A stretch of DNA of 64,000 nt from Streptomyces xiamenensis (lineage in GTDB: Bacteria > Actinomycetota > Actinomycetes > Streptomycetales > Streptomycetaceae), in assembly GCF_000993785.3 (NCBI RefSeq), contig NZ_CP009922.3, forward strand, positions 1,302,001 through 1,366,000, in the 5' to 3' direction. The first letter of the stretch is position 1. Each line of letters starts with the position of its first letter. Made by a program: the position numbers and the translations under genes. This document shows, one piece after another, positions 1-9,869 of the stretch. The notes below the pieces were generated by a model. The model searched no databases. It saw only the letters and a list, made by a program, of their open reading frames with translations, and was not told the origin of the DNA.

Positions 1-1
1 G

Positions 2-1444
2 CCGATCAGCGCGGTGGACCCGGTCTCCGGCGAGATCGAGACGGTGGTGCCGCTGGACGGCCCCGTACAGGCGCCGGACGACCTGGCGTTCGGCGCGGAC
101 GGCTCGATGTACATCGCCGACCTGCCGGCCGGGCGGGTGTGGCGGCGTACCCCGGCCGGCGCGTACCACCTGGTGTCGGACGAGGTGGAGGTGCCGAACG
201 GCATCACCTGTATCGGCGACCGGCTGTTCGTCAACGAGATGCGGGTGGACGGCCGGCTGCTGGAGCTGTTCCCGGACGGTTCGCGCGGGCCGAAGGTGGT
301 GGCCGAGGGGCTGGCCATGGGCAACGCGATGCAGCAGGGCCCGGACGGGCTGCTGTACTACCCGCAGATCGTGGTGGGCGAGTTGTGGCGGGTCCCGCCG
401 GACGGCGGTGTCCCGGAGCTGGTCGCCTCGGACGTACCGGGGCCGGTCGGGGCGCGGTTCGACCGGGACGGGATGCTGGTGGGGGTCTCCAGCGGGATGT
501 CGGGGCAGCTCACCAGGATCGACGTGTTCGGCGACGGGCGCCGTTCGGTGCTGGCCACGGGAGTGCCGGGCATCGACAACCTGGCCATCGACGCCGCGGG
601 CCGGATGTTCCTGTCCAGCTACGCGGGCGGCGGCGTCACGGTGCTGCGTCCCGATGGCCGGTCCCGGGAACTGGTGCCGCAGAGCCTCAACGGCCCGTTC
701 GGGGTGACGGCGGACGCGCGGGGCACCGTGTACGCGGCGGACCACTACCGCCTGGGCCGGGTCGAGGGCCGGGCGGACGGCGGCGTGCAGACCCTGGAGA
801 TCTTCAACGGCGCGCACGGAGTGGTGGCGCTGGGCCGGGAACTGCACCTCACGTCCGAGACGGGCGAGGTGCTGACGTACCACCTCGGGGAGCGCACCCC
901 GCGGGTACGGGCGGCCGGCCTGCGTCTGCCGATGGGGATCGCGGTGGGTGCGGGCGGCGTGCCGGTGGTCGCGGAGACCGGTGCCGGCCGGGTGGTGGCC
1001 GTGCCGGCGGCGGGCGGGATCACCGTGCTGGCGGCGGGACTTGACCATCCGGTGGATGTGGCGTTCGACGAGGAGGGCCGCTGCTATGTGAGTGAGGAGC
1101 GGCGGGGTGCGGTGCTGCGCGTGGAGTCGAACGGCGCGCTGACGACGTTCGCGAGCGGGCTCGGCGGGCCGCAGGGTCTGGTGGTGCGCGGCTCGGAGCT
1201 GTTCACGGTGGAGACGGAGCACCGGCGGCTGGTGTCGTTCTGTCTGGAGACGGGACGGCGGCGGGTGGAGGCGGAGCGGCTGCCGGTGGGGCTGCCCCCT
1301 GGGATCGAGCGGGAGGAGCCGGATCCGGTGCCGGGTGTGGCGGGCCGGCCACGGCGCTTCGCGGGGCTGGCTCTGGCGCCGGACGGCTCGCTGTTGCTGT
1401 CGGCGAACGGGGAGGGCACCGTTCTGCGCCTGTCGCCGCGCTGA
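2..1444 (+). CDS. SMP-30/Vgb-like beta-propeller protein, 5' partial
   Basis: The reading frame is open to the window edge (residues read P-I-S-A-V-D-P before the GTG at 14), so the true start probably lies outside the window. About 476 residues are visible. They form repeated blades with gluconolactonase/NHL-type signatures: pairs such as G-x-D-N-L-A-I-D, repeated G-P-D-G or A-D-G turns, and several N-G-P-F-G-V or P-x-G-I strands. This is a six-bladed-type propeller of the SMP-30/virginiamycin-B-lyase superfamily. The family includes lactonases and lyases, but no substrate can be assigned from sequence alone. It ends at a TGA just before a strong hairpin and converges with the pectate lyase gene. 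Confidence 0.75.
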   Translation, partial: PISAVDPVSGEIETVVPLDGPVQAPDDLAFGADGSMYIADLPAGRVWRRTPAGAYHLVSDEVEVPNGITCIGDRLFVNEMRVDGRLLELFPDGSRGPKVVAEGLAMGNAMQQGPDGLLYYPQIVVGELWRVPPDGGVPELVASDVPGPVGARFDRDGMLVGVSSGMSGQLTRIDVFGDGRRSVLATGVPGIDNLAIDAAGRMFLSSYAGGGVTVLRPDGRSRELVPQSLNGPFGVTADARGTVYAADHYRLGRVEGRADGGVQTLEIFNGAHGVVALGRELHLTSETGEVLTYHLGERTPRVRAAGLRLPMGIAVGAGGVPVVAETGAGRVVAVPAAGGITVLAAGLDHPVDVAFDEEGRCYVSEERRGAVLRVESNGALTTFASGLGGPQGLVVRGSELFTVETEHRRLVSFCLETGRRRVEAERLPVGLPPGIEREEPDPVPGVAGRPRRFAGLALAPDGSLLLSANGEGTVLRLSPR

Positions 1445-1455
1445 GCGGAGCCGGT

Positions 1456-1489
1456 GGGCCGGGCCGCCCCCGGGGGAGCGGCCCGGCCC
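1456..1489. terminator. Bidirectional hairpin terminator
   Basis: GGGCCGGGCCGC (1456-1467) pairs perfectly with GCGGCCCGGCCC (1478-1489) around a 10-nt loop. It lies between two convergent genes that end at 1444 and 1504. As usual in Streptomyces there is no U-tract. A near copy of this hairpin lies at 37583-37615. Confidence 0.75.
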
Positions 1490-1503
1490 CGGTGCTGTGC
1501 CGG

Positions 1504-3060
1504 TCAGGAGGCGTAGGTCTCGTACTCCGCGATCCTGGGGGTGCTGCTCGCGCTGGTGATCTCGAAGGTGATCTTCCGTACCGAGGTGGCCGGGAAGGAG
1601 ATGACGCCCGCTCCGCTGCCGGTGGCCAGGACGGCGCCGGTGTCGGCGTTCAGCACCCGGTAGGAGCCGATGCGGCCGGTGGCGCCCGACGCCTCCCTGA
1701 TGTTGATCTTGGAGACGGTGGTGGCGGAGCTCCACTTGATCGAGATGGAGCCGGTGGTGCCGTTCGGGGACCAGTAGGTGTTCATGTTGGCGTCCCGCAC
1801 GTTCCCGTAGCTGGTGCCGCTGGCCTTGCTGCTGCCGTCGGAGTCACCGGTGAGGCTCAGGTTGGTGCCGCCGGGGGTGCCGGGGTCCGGGTTGCCCGGG
1901 TCGGGGTTGCCGGGGTCGGGGTTGCCGGGGTTGCCCGGGTCGGGGTTCTGCGGGGTGCAGCTGCCGTCCGAGACGCGGTTGCCCTTGTTGGCGCCCGCCG
2001 TCTGGGCGACCACGCCCGGCACGCAGTTGGCCGGGTCGAGGCTGTGGGAGTAGGGGATGCTCACCGAGGTGGTGGAGGTCGGGTTGGGGCCGGCCGGGTT
2101 GGTGGTGCCGCCGCGGCTGGACCAGGTCACGTTGTCGAACGTGTTGCCGTTGACGTGCCAGTAGCCGGCCTCGGAGGTGTAGAAGGTGCCCAGGACGTCC
2201 TTGGAGTCCTCGAAGTAGTTGTTGTCCACCCGGACGCGGGCCCCGGCCCGGGAGTTGATCCCCGAGTCGTTGATGTTCAGGAAGTGGTTGTTGTACGTGT
2301 GGGCGATCCCGCCGCGCATCAGCGGGGCGCGGGAGTCGATGTTCTGGTACAGGTTGTGGTGGTAGGTGACGTAGCCGTTGGAGAGGTCGCTCTCGCTGGA
2401 CCCGACCAGGCCGCCACGGCCCGAGTTGCGCAGGATGCTGTAGGACAGGGTCACGTACTGGGTGTTGTTCTTCAGGTCGAACAGCCCGTCGTAGCCCTCG
2501 GATTCGCCGCCCGACGCCTCCAGGGTGACGTGGTCCACCCACACGTTGCGGACGTTGTTCTCCATGCCGATGGCGTCACCGCCGTTGGAGGTCGGCGAAC
2601 CCGACTTCTTGACGTTCCGCACGGTCACGTTCTGGATGATGATGTTGCTCGACTCGCGGACGTGGATGCCCACCTGGTCGAACAGGGCACCGGTCCCGAC
2701 GCCGATCAGCGTGACGTTGCTGATCTGCTTGAGTTCGATGACCCCGTCGGCGGTGTTGCAGCTGCCGCCCGACACCTTGCTGGTGTTGCCGTGGTTGATG
2801 GTGCCCTGCACCTCGATGATGATCGGGGTGCTGCTGCTGGCCCGGCCGCACAGGGCCGCGTGGATCTGGGTTCCCGTGGTGGCCCGGACGGTCTGGCCGC
2901 CGGCGCCGCCGGTGGTGCCGCCGTTCTGGGACGCGTAACCGGTGGCGGTGCCGACCGCGGCCGATGCCTGCGGCACCGACAGGAACGCGCCGGTCGCGAC
3001 CACCAGGGCCGTCAGGGCCATGGTCACGCAGAGTCGCACAAGCGCGACTGATCCTCTCAT
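1504..3060 (-). CDS. Secreted pectate lyase (PL1 family) with C-terminal F5/8-type domain
   Basis: The 518-residue protein has a Sec signal peptide (about 1-34, ending Q-A-S-A). A PL1-type right-handed parallel beta-helix follows (about 36-365), with the W-V-D-H motif at 174-177 and R-A-P-L-M-R at 244-249, which carries the expected catalytic arginine. Residues 371-398 are a flexible N-P-D-P-G repeat linker. The C-terminal domain (about 400-518) resembles an F5/8 type C or carbohydrate-binding module. By family it cleaves pectate by Ca2+-dependent beta-elimination outside the cell. The ATG start at 3058-3060 directly precedes the basic N-region of the signal. The gene is monocistronic, with a possible LacI-type operator about 230 bp upstream. 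Confidence 0.93.
   Translation of the reverse strand: MRGSVALVRLCVTMALTALVVATGAFLSVPQASAAVGTATGYASQNGGTTGGAGGQTVRATTGTQIHAALCGRASSSTPIIIEVQGTINHGNTSKVSGGSCNTADGVIELKQISNVTLIGVGTGALFDQVGIHVRESSNIIIQNVTVRNVKKSGSPTSNGGDAIGMENNVRNVWVDHVTLEASGGESEGYDGLFDLKNNTQYVTLSYSILRNSGRGGLVGSSESDLSNGYVTYHHNLYQNIDSRAPLMRGGIAHTYNNHFLNINDSGINSRAGARVRVDNNYFEDSKDVLGTFYTSEAGYWHVNGNTFDNVTWSSRGGTTNPAGPNPTSTTSVSIPYSHSLDPANCVPGVVAQTAGANKGNRVSDGSCTPQNPDPGNPGNPDPGNPDPGNPDPGTPGGTNLSLTGDSDGSSKASGTSYGNVRDANMNTYWSPNGTTGSISIKWSSATTVSKINIREASGATGRIGSYRVLNADTGAVLATGSGAGVISFPATSVRKITFEITSASSTPRIAEYETYAS
1880..1949 (-). repeat. Tandem 15-nt repeat encoding the pectate lyase linker
   Basis: Four to five imperfect units of GGGGTTGCCGGGGTC (plus-strand sense) encode N-P-D-P-G and N-P-G blocks joining the catalytic and C-terminal domains of the pectate lyase. 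Linkers of this kind vary in length between strains through slippage. Confidence 0.8.
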
Positions 3061-3416
3061 TGCTCCGCTCGCCTCTCATTTCCACATCGTGGGGGGTTGC
3101 TGGGCGTTGCTGGGCATTACTGGATGACACGTGGTGCGACCGCTCGCTGGGGCCACATCCCGGCATGGCGCAGTACGCCCTTTCCCTCCACGGCGGGTTG
3201 GCGCCGTGGCGGGCGGAGTCACACGGGATCAGTAGCGGCTGATGCGCAGAACACAGCGGGTGTCCGGCAGTTACGGCTCACCGGACGCCCGTTGCAAGCG
3301 CTTTCTGGCATCGGAGAATAGAAGTGCGACCGCCCGGTGGCAAGAGATCGGGCAGCATCCGTGGCCGACCGGGAAAACCGGTTGCCCGCCCGGAGCGGCG
3401 CGGGCACGGTGGCCCG
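3061..3416. other. Intergenic region between pectate lyase and kinase
   Basis: These 356 bp separate two divergent genes. Apart from the AAGCGCTT palindrome at 3292-3306 (own entry) I see no ORF with coding-like third-position G+C and no RNA motif. The part near 3061-3130 is relatively T-rich and probably holds the pectate lyase promoter. Confidence 0.5.
3292..3306. promoter_or_regulatory. Putative LacI-family operator
   Basis: TTGCAAGCGCTTTCT contains the 8-bp palindrome AAGCGCTT with G and C at the next symmetrical positions. It resembles the core bound by LacI/GalR regulators of sugar-utilisation genes. It lies 232 bp upstream of the pectate lyase ATG and 111 bp upstream of the kinase GTG. 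Control of the pectate lyase by a sugar regulator is an inference. No LacI gene is present in the window. Confidence 0.4.
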
Positions 3417-4319
3417 GTGAACGAACCGGAGGTACGCCCCCACATCGACGCGGCACTGGTCCGCCGGCTGATCGCCGCGCAATTCCCGCGATGGGCCCAC
3501 CTGCCCGTCGAGCAGGTGCTGCCCGGAGGCAACGACAACCGCACGTTCCGGCTCGGGGAGACCATGACCGTACGGCTGCCGAGCGCCACCGGCTACGCGG
3601 GGCAGGTCCGCAAGGAGCAGCGCTGGCTGCCGGAGCTGGCGCCGCTGCTGCCGCTGCCGATCCCGGCGCCGGTGGCCGCGGGCACGCCGGGTGAGGGGTT
3701 CCCCTTCCCCTGGTCGGTCAACCGCTGGCTGGAGGGCCGTCCGGCGCGGGAGCACCGGATCGCCGACGTGCGGGCCTTCGCCGTCGATCTGGCGGGCTTC
3801 CTCACCGCGCTCCAGCGGATCGACCCCACCGGCGGACCTGCCCCGGCGCTGCACACCGGCTTCCGCGGCGGGCCGTTGAGGACCTACGACGCGGACACCC
3901 GTACGGCCATCGACGCGTTGCGCGACGGCGAGGTGCCGGGGGCGCTCGCCACCGAGATCTGGGAAAAGGCGCTGGGGGCCGGGTGGCCGGGCCCACCGGT
4001 GTGGTTCCACGGCGACATCGCGTGGGGCAATCTGCTGGTCGACGGGGACGGCCGGCTGTCGGCGGTGATCGACTTCGGCTGCATGGGCGTCGGGGACCCG
4101 GCGTGCGAGGCGGTGATCGCCTGGACGCTGTTCACGGGCGAGAGCCGCCGGGCCTTCCGGGAGGCCCTCGGGGTGGACGACGCGACCTGGGCCCGGGCGC
4201 GCGGCTGGGCGCTGTGGAAGGCGCTGATCGTGCTGGCCGCGAGCCGGGAGAGCGACGAGGCGTCCGCGGCGGAGTCCCGGCGGGTACTGGCCGGGATCTT
4301 CTCGGAGTACGGCGGGTGA
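3417..4319 (+). CDS. Aminoglycoside phosphotransferase-family (APH) kinase-like protein
   Basis: The 300-residue protein has the APH/choline-kinase fold. The N-lobe carries a nucleotide-binding segment (L-P-G-G-N-D-N at 35-41). The catalytic loop H-G-D-I-A-W-G-N is at 198-205, and D-F-G at 219-221 supplies the metal-binding aspartate. Family members phosphorylate small hydroxylated substrates. Only some confer aminoglycoside resistance, so the substrate here is open. The frame runs upstream to 3324, but GTG 3417 gives the usual family N-terminus. No strong Shine-Dalgarno is visible. It stands alone and its stop is 118 bp before the next gene. Confidence 0.85.
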   Translation: MNEPEVRPHIDAALVRRLIAAQFPRWAHLPVEQVLPGGNDNRTFRLGETMTVRLPSATGYAGQVRKEQRWLPELAPLLPLPIPAPVAAGTPGEGFPFPWSVNRWLEGRPAREHRIADVRAFAVDLAGFLTALQRIDPTGGPAPALHTGFRGGPLRTYDADTRTAIDALRDGEVPGALATEIWEKALGAGWPGPPVWFHGDIAWGNLLVDGDGRLSAVIDFGCMGVGDPACEAVIAWTLFTGESRRAFREALGVDDATWARARGWALWKALIVLAASRESDEASAAESRRVLAGIFSEYGG

Positions 4320-4437
4320 GTTGCGGCTAGCCTGAGGCCATGCCGCGCCGCGACAAGGACCATGAGCCGACGATCGCACACCAACACCCCGGCAGGGGCC
4401 GGGCGTTGAGCCGGGCGATCCCGGGGGGCACGGCCGC

Positions 4438-5889
4438 GTGGCTCCCCTGACGGCCGGGCCCGGACAACGGGCCGTTCTGTCACGGCCGCTGTCGGTGCCG
4501 CTGGTGGCCGGGGTGGTGGGGCTGCTGCCGTTCGCGGTGGCCGCGCAGCCGGGTGAGGGGGTGCGGGACACCGCGTTCTGGCTTCAGTTGGTGGTCGCCG
4601 GGTACGCCGGAGTACGGCTGTGCACCATGGTGCTGTCGGGGCGGCGGCGGCTGGTCCAGGGCGTTTTCTGGCTGTTCTGCTATCTGGCGATGGGCATCGC
4701 CCCGCTCGCCCAGTCGGTGCTCGGCCGTGATCCCACCCCGGTGCTGGGCCCGCGCTCGGACACGCTGCTGGCGACCGTGCTGGTGCTGACCGGGATGGTC
4801 GCCTTCGACGTCGGGGCGCTGCTGGCCCGGCACCGGCCCTCGCTGCGCAGCATGCGCGCGCCGGCCGCCACCGTGCACCGGCGCCGGCTGTTCGTGCTGG
4901 TCGCGGTGGCGTACGTGGCGAGCGGGCTGCTGATCGTGCGGCTGGGCGGCCCGGCGGTCTTCTTCAGCAGCCGGCAGGAAGTGGGCGCCGCGCTGAACGA
5001 GGCGACGGCCTCCGGTGCGGACGGGGCCGGGGGCGAGGCGGGCAACGCACTGCTGCGCGGCTTCGGCACCGTGCCGGCGCTGCTGGCGCTGCTGTTCCTC
5101 ACCCGCTGGCTGGTCACCTCGCGGCGGGCGCGGCGGCGGCTGTGGCTGGTGCTGTGCTGGGCCGGTCTGCTCGTCCTCAACGTCATCGTCAACAACCCGA
5201 TCTCCAATCCCCGTTACTGGTTCCTGACGGTGCTGTTCGCGCTGCTGTTCACGCTCTTTCCGCGCAGCAGCGTGATGTACCGGGCGGCGCTGGCGCTGGG
5301 CCTGGTGGTGGCGCTGCTGGTGTTCCCGTTCACCGACCGGTTCCGGTACGACGAGGAGGGGCGGCAGCCGGTGGAGACCGGGTCGCTGATGGAGCCGCTG
5401 GTCATCAAGGACTACGACCAGGTGGGGATGTTCGCGAACACGGTGACGTACGCGGGGGACGGCAACGGGCACACGCTGGGCCGCCAGGTGGTGGGCGCGG
5501 CGCTGTTCTTCGTGCCGCGCACGGTGTGGGAGTCCAAGCCGGAGGACACCGGGTTCCTGGTGGGCGGCTGGATGGGCACCTCCAGCGCCAATCTGTCCTC
5601 GCCGCTGTGGGCGGAACTGTGGCTGGACTTCGGCCCGCTGGGCATGGCGGCGGGTTTTGTCGCGGTGGGCTATCTGGCGGCGCGCACGGACCGCCGCTAT
5701 GTGGCCCGGACGCTGGACGATCCCTCACCGGGCAATGTGCTGGCGGTGGTGGCGCCCGTGCTGGCCGGGTACAGCTTCATCCTGCTGCGCGGTTCGCTGC
5801 TCCAGGCGTCGGGGCGGATCGGGATCGCGCTGCTGTGTCTGGCGCTGGTGACGAGTTGGCGGGGGGATCCGCGGACGCAGTTGCGCTGA
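4438..5889 (+). CDS. Multispanning membrane protein, Wzy/O-antigen-polymerase-like
   Basis: The 483-residue protein has roughly ten to twelve hydrophobic segments and a larger hydrophilic stretch after about residue 290 (R-F-R-Y-D-E-E-G and following), the layout of polysaccharide polymerases of the Wzy type. It is inferred to sit in the cytoplasmic membrane and polymerise lipid-linked repeat units. Support comes from the Wzx-, Wzz- and glycosyltransferase-like genes 5 kb downstream, although several unrelated genes intervene. The start is GTG. A 36-codon ORF (4340-4450) overlaps it in another frame and is probably not a gene. The polymerase call rests on topology, not on a catalytic motif. 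Confidence 0.6.
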   Translation: MAPLTAGPGQRAVLSRPLSVPLVAGVVGLLPFAVAAQPGEGVRDTAFWLQLVVAGYAGVRLCTMVLSGRRRLVQGVFWLFCYLAMGIAPLAQSVLGRDPTPVLGPRSDTLLATVLVLTGMVAFDVGALLARHRPSLRSMRAPAATVHRRRLFVLVAVAYVASGLLIVRLGGPAVFFSSRQEVGAALNEATASGADGAGGEAGNALLRGFGTVPALLALLFLTRWLVTSRRARRRLWLVLCWAGLLVLNVIVNNPISNPRYWFLTVLFALLFTLFPRSSVMYRAALALGLVVALLVFPFTDRFRYDEEGRQPVETGSLMEPLVIKDYDQVGMFANTVTYAGDGNGHTLGRQVVGAALFFVPRTVWESKPEDTGFLVGGWMGTSSANLSSPLWAELWLDFGPLGMAAGFVAVGYLAARTDRRYVARTLDDPSPGNVLAVVAPVLAGYSFILLRGSLLQASGRIGIALLCLALVTSWRGDPRTQLR

Positions 5890-5900
5890 CGGGCTCTTGA

Positions 5901-6926
<1,026 letters not shown>

Positions 6927-6938
6927 GCACCGCCCCGC

Positions 6939-7889
6939 TCACGCCCTGACCGCCTGCCGATGGTGGCTGGGCCGGACCCCGTACACCCGCTGGAACGCCA
7001 CACTCAGCCCGAACGCGCTGCCGTAGCCGACCTGGTGGGCGATCGACTCCACCGTGGCGTCGGTGCGGGCCAGCAGGTCGGCCGCCTGGGCCAGCCGCCA
7101 GCCCGTCAGGTACGCCATCGGCGGCTCGCCGACGAGTTCGGTGAAGCGGCGCGCGAACGTGGCCCGGGAGACGCCGGATTCGGCGGCCAGCGCCTCCACC
7201 GTCCAGGCCCTGGCCGGCCGGTCGTGGATCAGCCGCAGCGCCGGGCCCACCACCGGATCGCCCAACGCGCGGTACCAGCCCGGCGGATCGGCCTCGGGAC
7301 GGGCGAACCACTCGCGCAGGGTGGCGAGCAGCAGCAGGTCGAGCAGCCGGTCAAGAACGGCCTGCTGGCCGGGGTCGTCCCGGCTGATCTCCAGCGCGGC
7401 GAGGTCGAGGATCGGCCGGGGCCCGTCGCCGTGCGCGACGACCAGCACCCGGGGCAGCGCGCGCAGCAGCCGCTCGGAGACGCGGCCCCCGACCTGGTAG
7501 GTGCCGGTGAGCAGGATCGCCTCCGGGCACTCCAGGCAGTTGCCGCAGGTGCGCAGGGAGAGCAGCAGATCGTCACTGATCGCCTCGCCGTCCGCCGTCG
7601 TGCAGAGGTCGGGGCCGTGCACGACGTACAGCGGGGCGGTGCCGGGATCCGGGGAATCGGCGACGGTGAACGGCTCGGCCCCCACCACGATGGCCACATC
7701 GCCCGGCCCGGCCGCGACGGGCGCGGCCCCGCCGCCCGGGTGGATGTGGCCGGTGCCGCGCACCATGGTGACCAGGGTCAGCGGGGTCCGGGCGGCGAAC
7801 CCCACCGACCAGGGCGGGGCCATCAGGTTCCGGCTGAAGAGGGCGCCGTCGGACCGTACCTCGTACAGCAGTTGGGCGAGTGCGTCCAT
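6939..7889 (-). CDS. AraC-family regulator with cupin-type sensor domain
   Basis: The 316-residue protein has an N-terminal AraC-binding/cupin domain (about 5-190), including H-I-H-P-G-G-G and a C-G-N-C-L-E-C cysteine cluster near 118-124. The C-terminal double helix-turn-helix (about 215-312) ends in G-Y-G-S-A-F-G-L-S-V-A-F-Q and the usual G-V-R-P-S-x-x-R. It is divergent from the NmrA-like gene across 82 bp and so is the likely regulator of that gene. The cysteine cluster could be a redox or metal sensor, which is inference. ATG 7889 was chosen because the domain starts right there; the frame extends upstream only over the neighbouring gene. Confidence 0.88.
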   Translation of the reverse strand: MDALAQLLYEVRSDGALFSRNLMAPPWSVGFAARTPLTLVTMVRGTGHIHPGGGAAPVAAGPGDVAIVVGAEPFTVADSPDPGTAPLYVVHGPDLCTTADGEAISDDLLLSLRTCGNCLECPEAILLTGTYQVGGRVSERLLRALPRVLVVAHGDGPRPILDLAALEISRDDPGQQAVLDRLLDLLLLATLREWFARPEADPPGWYRALGDPVVGPALRLIHDRPARAWTVEALAAESGVSRATFARRFTELVGEPPMAYLTGWRLAQAADLLARTDATVESIAHQVGYGSAFGLSVAFQRVYGVRPSHHRQAVRA

Positions 7890-7971
7890 GCTCCCCAGTT
7901 TGGACGATCGGACATCCGAGTGAGCCGATGAACCATTCCCGCGCTCACCGCTGCCGGGTTTGACTCTCCTC

Positions 7972-8823
7972 ATGACAAGCACAGCGACAACGACAGTACA
8001 GCCCGTCCTGGTCCTGGGCGCCACCGGCAAGACCGGTCGCCGGGTGGCCGCCGGGCTGCGGGAACGCGGCCACACCGTCCGGGAGGCGACGCGCCGCGGG
8101 CGGACCCGCTTCGACTGGTACGACGAGAACACCTGGGAGCCGGCCCTCGAAGGGGTCCGCGCGGCCTATCTGGTCGACTCGCAGCGCGCGGACGCGGCCA
8201 CACCACTGCGCGCCTTCGGCAAGCTGGCGGTCGAACGCGGCGTGCGGCGGCTGGTGTTCCTGTCCGCCCGGGACTGGGTGGTGCCGGCGGGCGAGGAGAA
8301 GCTGCCGGGCGAGCGCGCGGTGCGCGAGTCGGGAGCGGAGTGGACCATCCTGAAGCCGTCCTGGTTCGCGCAGAACTTCAGCGAGGATCCGTTCTTCCTG
8401 AGCCAGGTCCTGGACGGCGAGCTCGCCTGGTCCACCGGGCAGGGCGTCGAACCGTACGTCGACGCCCGGGACATCGCCGAGGTGGCGATCGCCGCGCTGA
8501 CCGAGGACGGCCACGCCGGGCAGGCGTACGAACTGACCGGGCCGCGCACGCTGGGCACCGGCGAGGTGGCGGCCCTGATCGCGCGGGCCACGGGCCGGGA
8601 CCTCCGCTACCGCCCGCTGACGCCCGAGGAGTTCCGGCGCCACGCCACCGGCCGTGGCCTGGACGGCGAGTACGCGGACCTGCTGAACGAGTTGTTCGGC
8701 TGGATCGCGGAGAGCCGGTTCGGCACCCTGGCGGACGGCGTCCAGCGGGCGCTGGGGCGCGCGCCGCGCGACATCACCGACTACGTCCGCGAGACGGCGG
8801 GCACGGGAGTGTGGCACCCCTGA
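7972..8823 (+). CDS. NmrA-family NAD(P)-binding protein
   Basis: The 283-residue protein starts with the atypical-SDR dinucleotide motif G-A-T-G-K-T-G-R near residue 16. It continues with NmrA-like signatures: F-D-W-Y-D, a S-A-R-D-W pocket in place of the classical SDR catalytic Tyr-Lys, and W-x-I-L-K-P-S-W-F-x-Q-N-F. Family members sense redox state or act as NAD(P)H:quinone oxidoreductases (QorB-like), so the activity is uncertain. It is transcribed away from the AraC-family gene, its probable controller. A clear paralogue lies at 19325-20161 beside a TetR gene. ATG 7972 is favoured over the TTG at 7960. Confidence 0.85.
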   Translation: MTSTATTTVQPVLVLGATGKTGRRVAAGLRERGHTVREATRRGRTRFDWYDENTWEPALEGVRAAYLVDSQRADAATPLRAFGKLAVERGVRRLVFLSARDWVVPAGEEKLPGERAVRESGAEWTILKPSWFAQNFSEDPFFLSQVLDGELAWSTGQGVEPYVDARDIAEVAIAALTEDGHAGQAYELTGPRTLGTGEVAALIARATGRDLRYRPLTPEEFRRHATGRGLDGEYADLLNELFGWIAESRFGTLADGVQRALGRAPRDITDYVRETAGTGVWHP

Positions 8824-8881
8824 CTCCCCGGAGCGGAAATCCGTTCGACCAACGGGGGCGGGCGGAGCAGGATCAGCGGAT

Positions 8882-9607
8882 GTGACACCGAACGAATCCC
8901 CCGCGTCCCTGGTCCTGGCCGCCGCCCGCAACAACGCCGAGTGGTGCGCCGTGATGAGCGCCGCCCACGGCGTGACCGGCGGCGGCTTCGGCCCGCAGTC
9001 CTGGGCCGCCCCCACCCGTACCCCGCCGTACTACCCGGACGCGGTCACGCTGACGCCGGGCGCCGACCCGGCCGCGCTGGTGGCCCGGATCGACACGGCC
9101 ACCCCGGGTGCCTCGGTCAAGGACAGCTTCGCCGACCTGGAGCTGACCGGGGCCGGGTTCCGGGTGCTGTTCGAGGCGGCGTGGATCCACCGGCCGGCCG
9201 GCGCACCGGCGACCGCCTCCGGCCTGGGGTGGGAGGTGGTCCGCGACCCGGACGCGCTGCGTACCTGGGCACTGGCCTGGGACGACGGCGCCGGGGACGC
9301 CGCTCTCTTCCCGCCCGCGCTGCTCGCCGACCCGGACACCTTCGTGCTGGCCGGGCGGCATCCCGGTGACCGCGGGGTGGTCGCCGGGGCGGTGGCCGGC
9401 CGCGCCGCCGGTGTGATCGGCGTCTCCAACGTCTTCCGGCGGGACGACGCCACCCCCGATACCGCCTGGCCGTTCGTACTGGAGGCGGTGCACCACCTCT
9501 TCCCCGGCCTGCCGGTGGTGGGCTACGAGCACGGCGAGGACCTCACGGCCGCCCTTGCACACGGCTTCGCGACGGTGGGCCCGCTCCGGATCTGGCTGCA
9601 CGGATAG
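8882..9607 (+). CDS. GNAT-like conserved protein
   Basis: This 241-residue protein starts at GTG. I do not recognise the N-terminal half. The C-terminal part reads like a degenerate GNAT acetyltransferase: G-V-I-G-V-S-N-V-F (strand 4-like), a helix with P-F-V-L-E-A-V, then V-V-G-Y-E-H-G-E-D-L and a terminal G-F-A-T-V-G-P-L-R-I-W-L. No acetyl-CoA Q/R-x-x-G-x-G/A loop is obvious, so enzymatic activity is doubtful. It lies 58 bp after the NmrA-like gene on the same strand and could share its transcript. The riboswitch of the next gene begins about 26 bp after its stop. Confidence 0.6.
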   Translation: MTPNESPASLVLAAARNNAEWCAVMSAAHGVTGGGFGPQSWAAPTRTPPYYPDAVTLTPGADPAALVARIDTATPGASVKDSFADLELTGAGFRVLFEAAWIHRPAGAPATASGLGWEVVRDPDALRTWALAWDDGAGDAALFPPALLADPDTFVLAGRHPGDRGVVAGAVAGRAAGVIGVSNVFRRDDATPDTAWPFVLEAVHHLFPGLPVVGYEHGEDLTAALAHGFATVGPLRIWLHG

Positions 9608-9633
9608 CGGATGCCCAGGTCAGGTACAGTGGG

Positions 9634-9755
9634 CGGCTGCGAAGGGGAGTAGCCCCGCGATACCGGTCGTCGACACACTGGAACCCCCGGGTTCCCGGTG
9701 GCCGGGCCCGCCATCCGGTCCAGGCCGGTGCACGGGCGGGCGAGACCTTCGGCCC
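9634..9755 (+). promoter_or_regulatory. yybP-ykoY-type manganese riboswitch
   Basis: The leader shows the hallmark sequences of this class in order. GAAGGGGAGTAGC (9641-9653) carries the loop L1 GGGGAGUAGC. The central CGTCGACAC region at about 9668-9676 follows, then two hairpins, then GGGCGAGACCTTC (9738-9750), which carries the L3 C-G-A-G-A-C-C. P1 closes through GAAGG (9641-9645) pairing with CCTTC (9746-9750), extendable by GC. Members bind Mn2+ and switch on Mn2+ exporters or related cation proteins. The 114 nt from the aptamer to GTG 9870 would be the expression platform; a GGCGG/CCGCC hairpin can form there. TACAGT at 9625-9630 is a possible -10 element. Confidence 0.85.
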
Positions 9756-9869
9756 ATTTGTCGACGACGTATGTCATGCGGTGCGTCGGCGGGGTCGAAG
9801 CTGCCGCCGCTCCCCCGCGCCGGACGTCCTCGATGCCCCGCCGTCGCGCGGGAAGGCCGGACGATAACC

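Noticed and set aside
1880-1949. Short tandem repeats that could suggest a CRISPR array
   Set aside because: The units are contiguous 15-mers without spacers and encode a proline-rich linker.
1492-3051. A 519-codon plus-strand open frame opposite the pectate lyase
   Set aside because: Val/Gly/Ala-rich low-complexity translation; the minus strand encodes a complete secreted enzyme with catalytic motifs.
4340-4450. A 36-codon ORF before the polymerase-like gene
   Set aside because: No Shine-Dalgarno, no recognisable sequence, and it overlaps the next gene out of frame.
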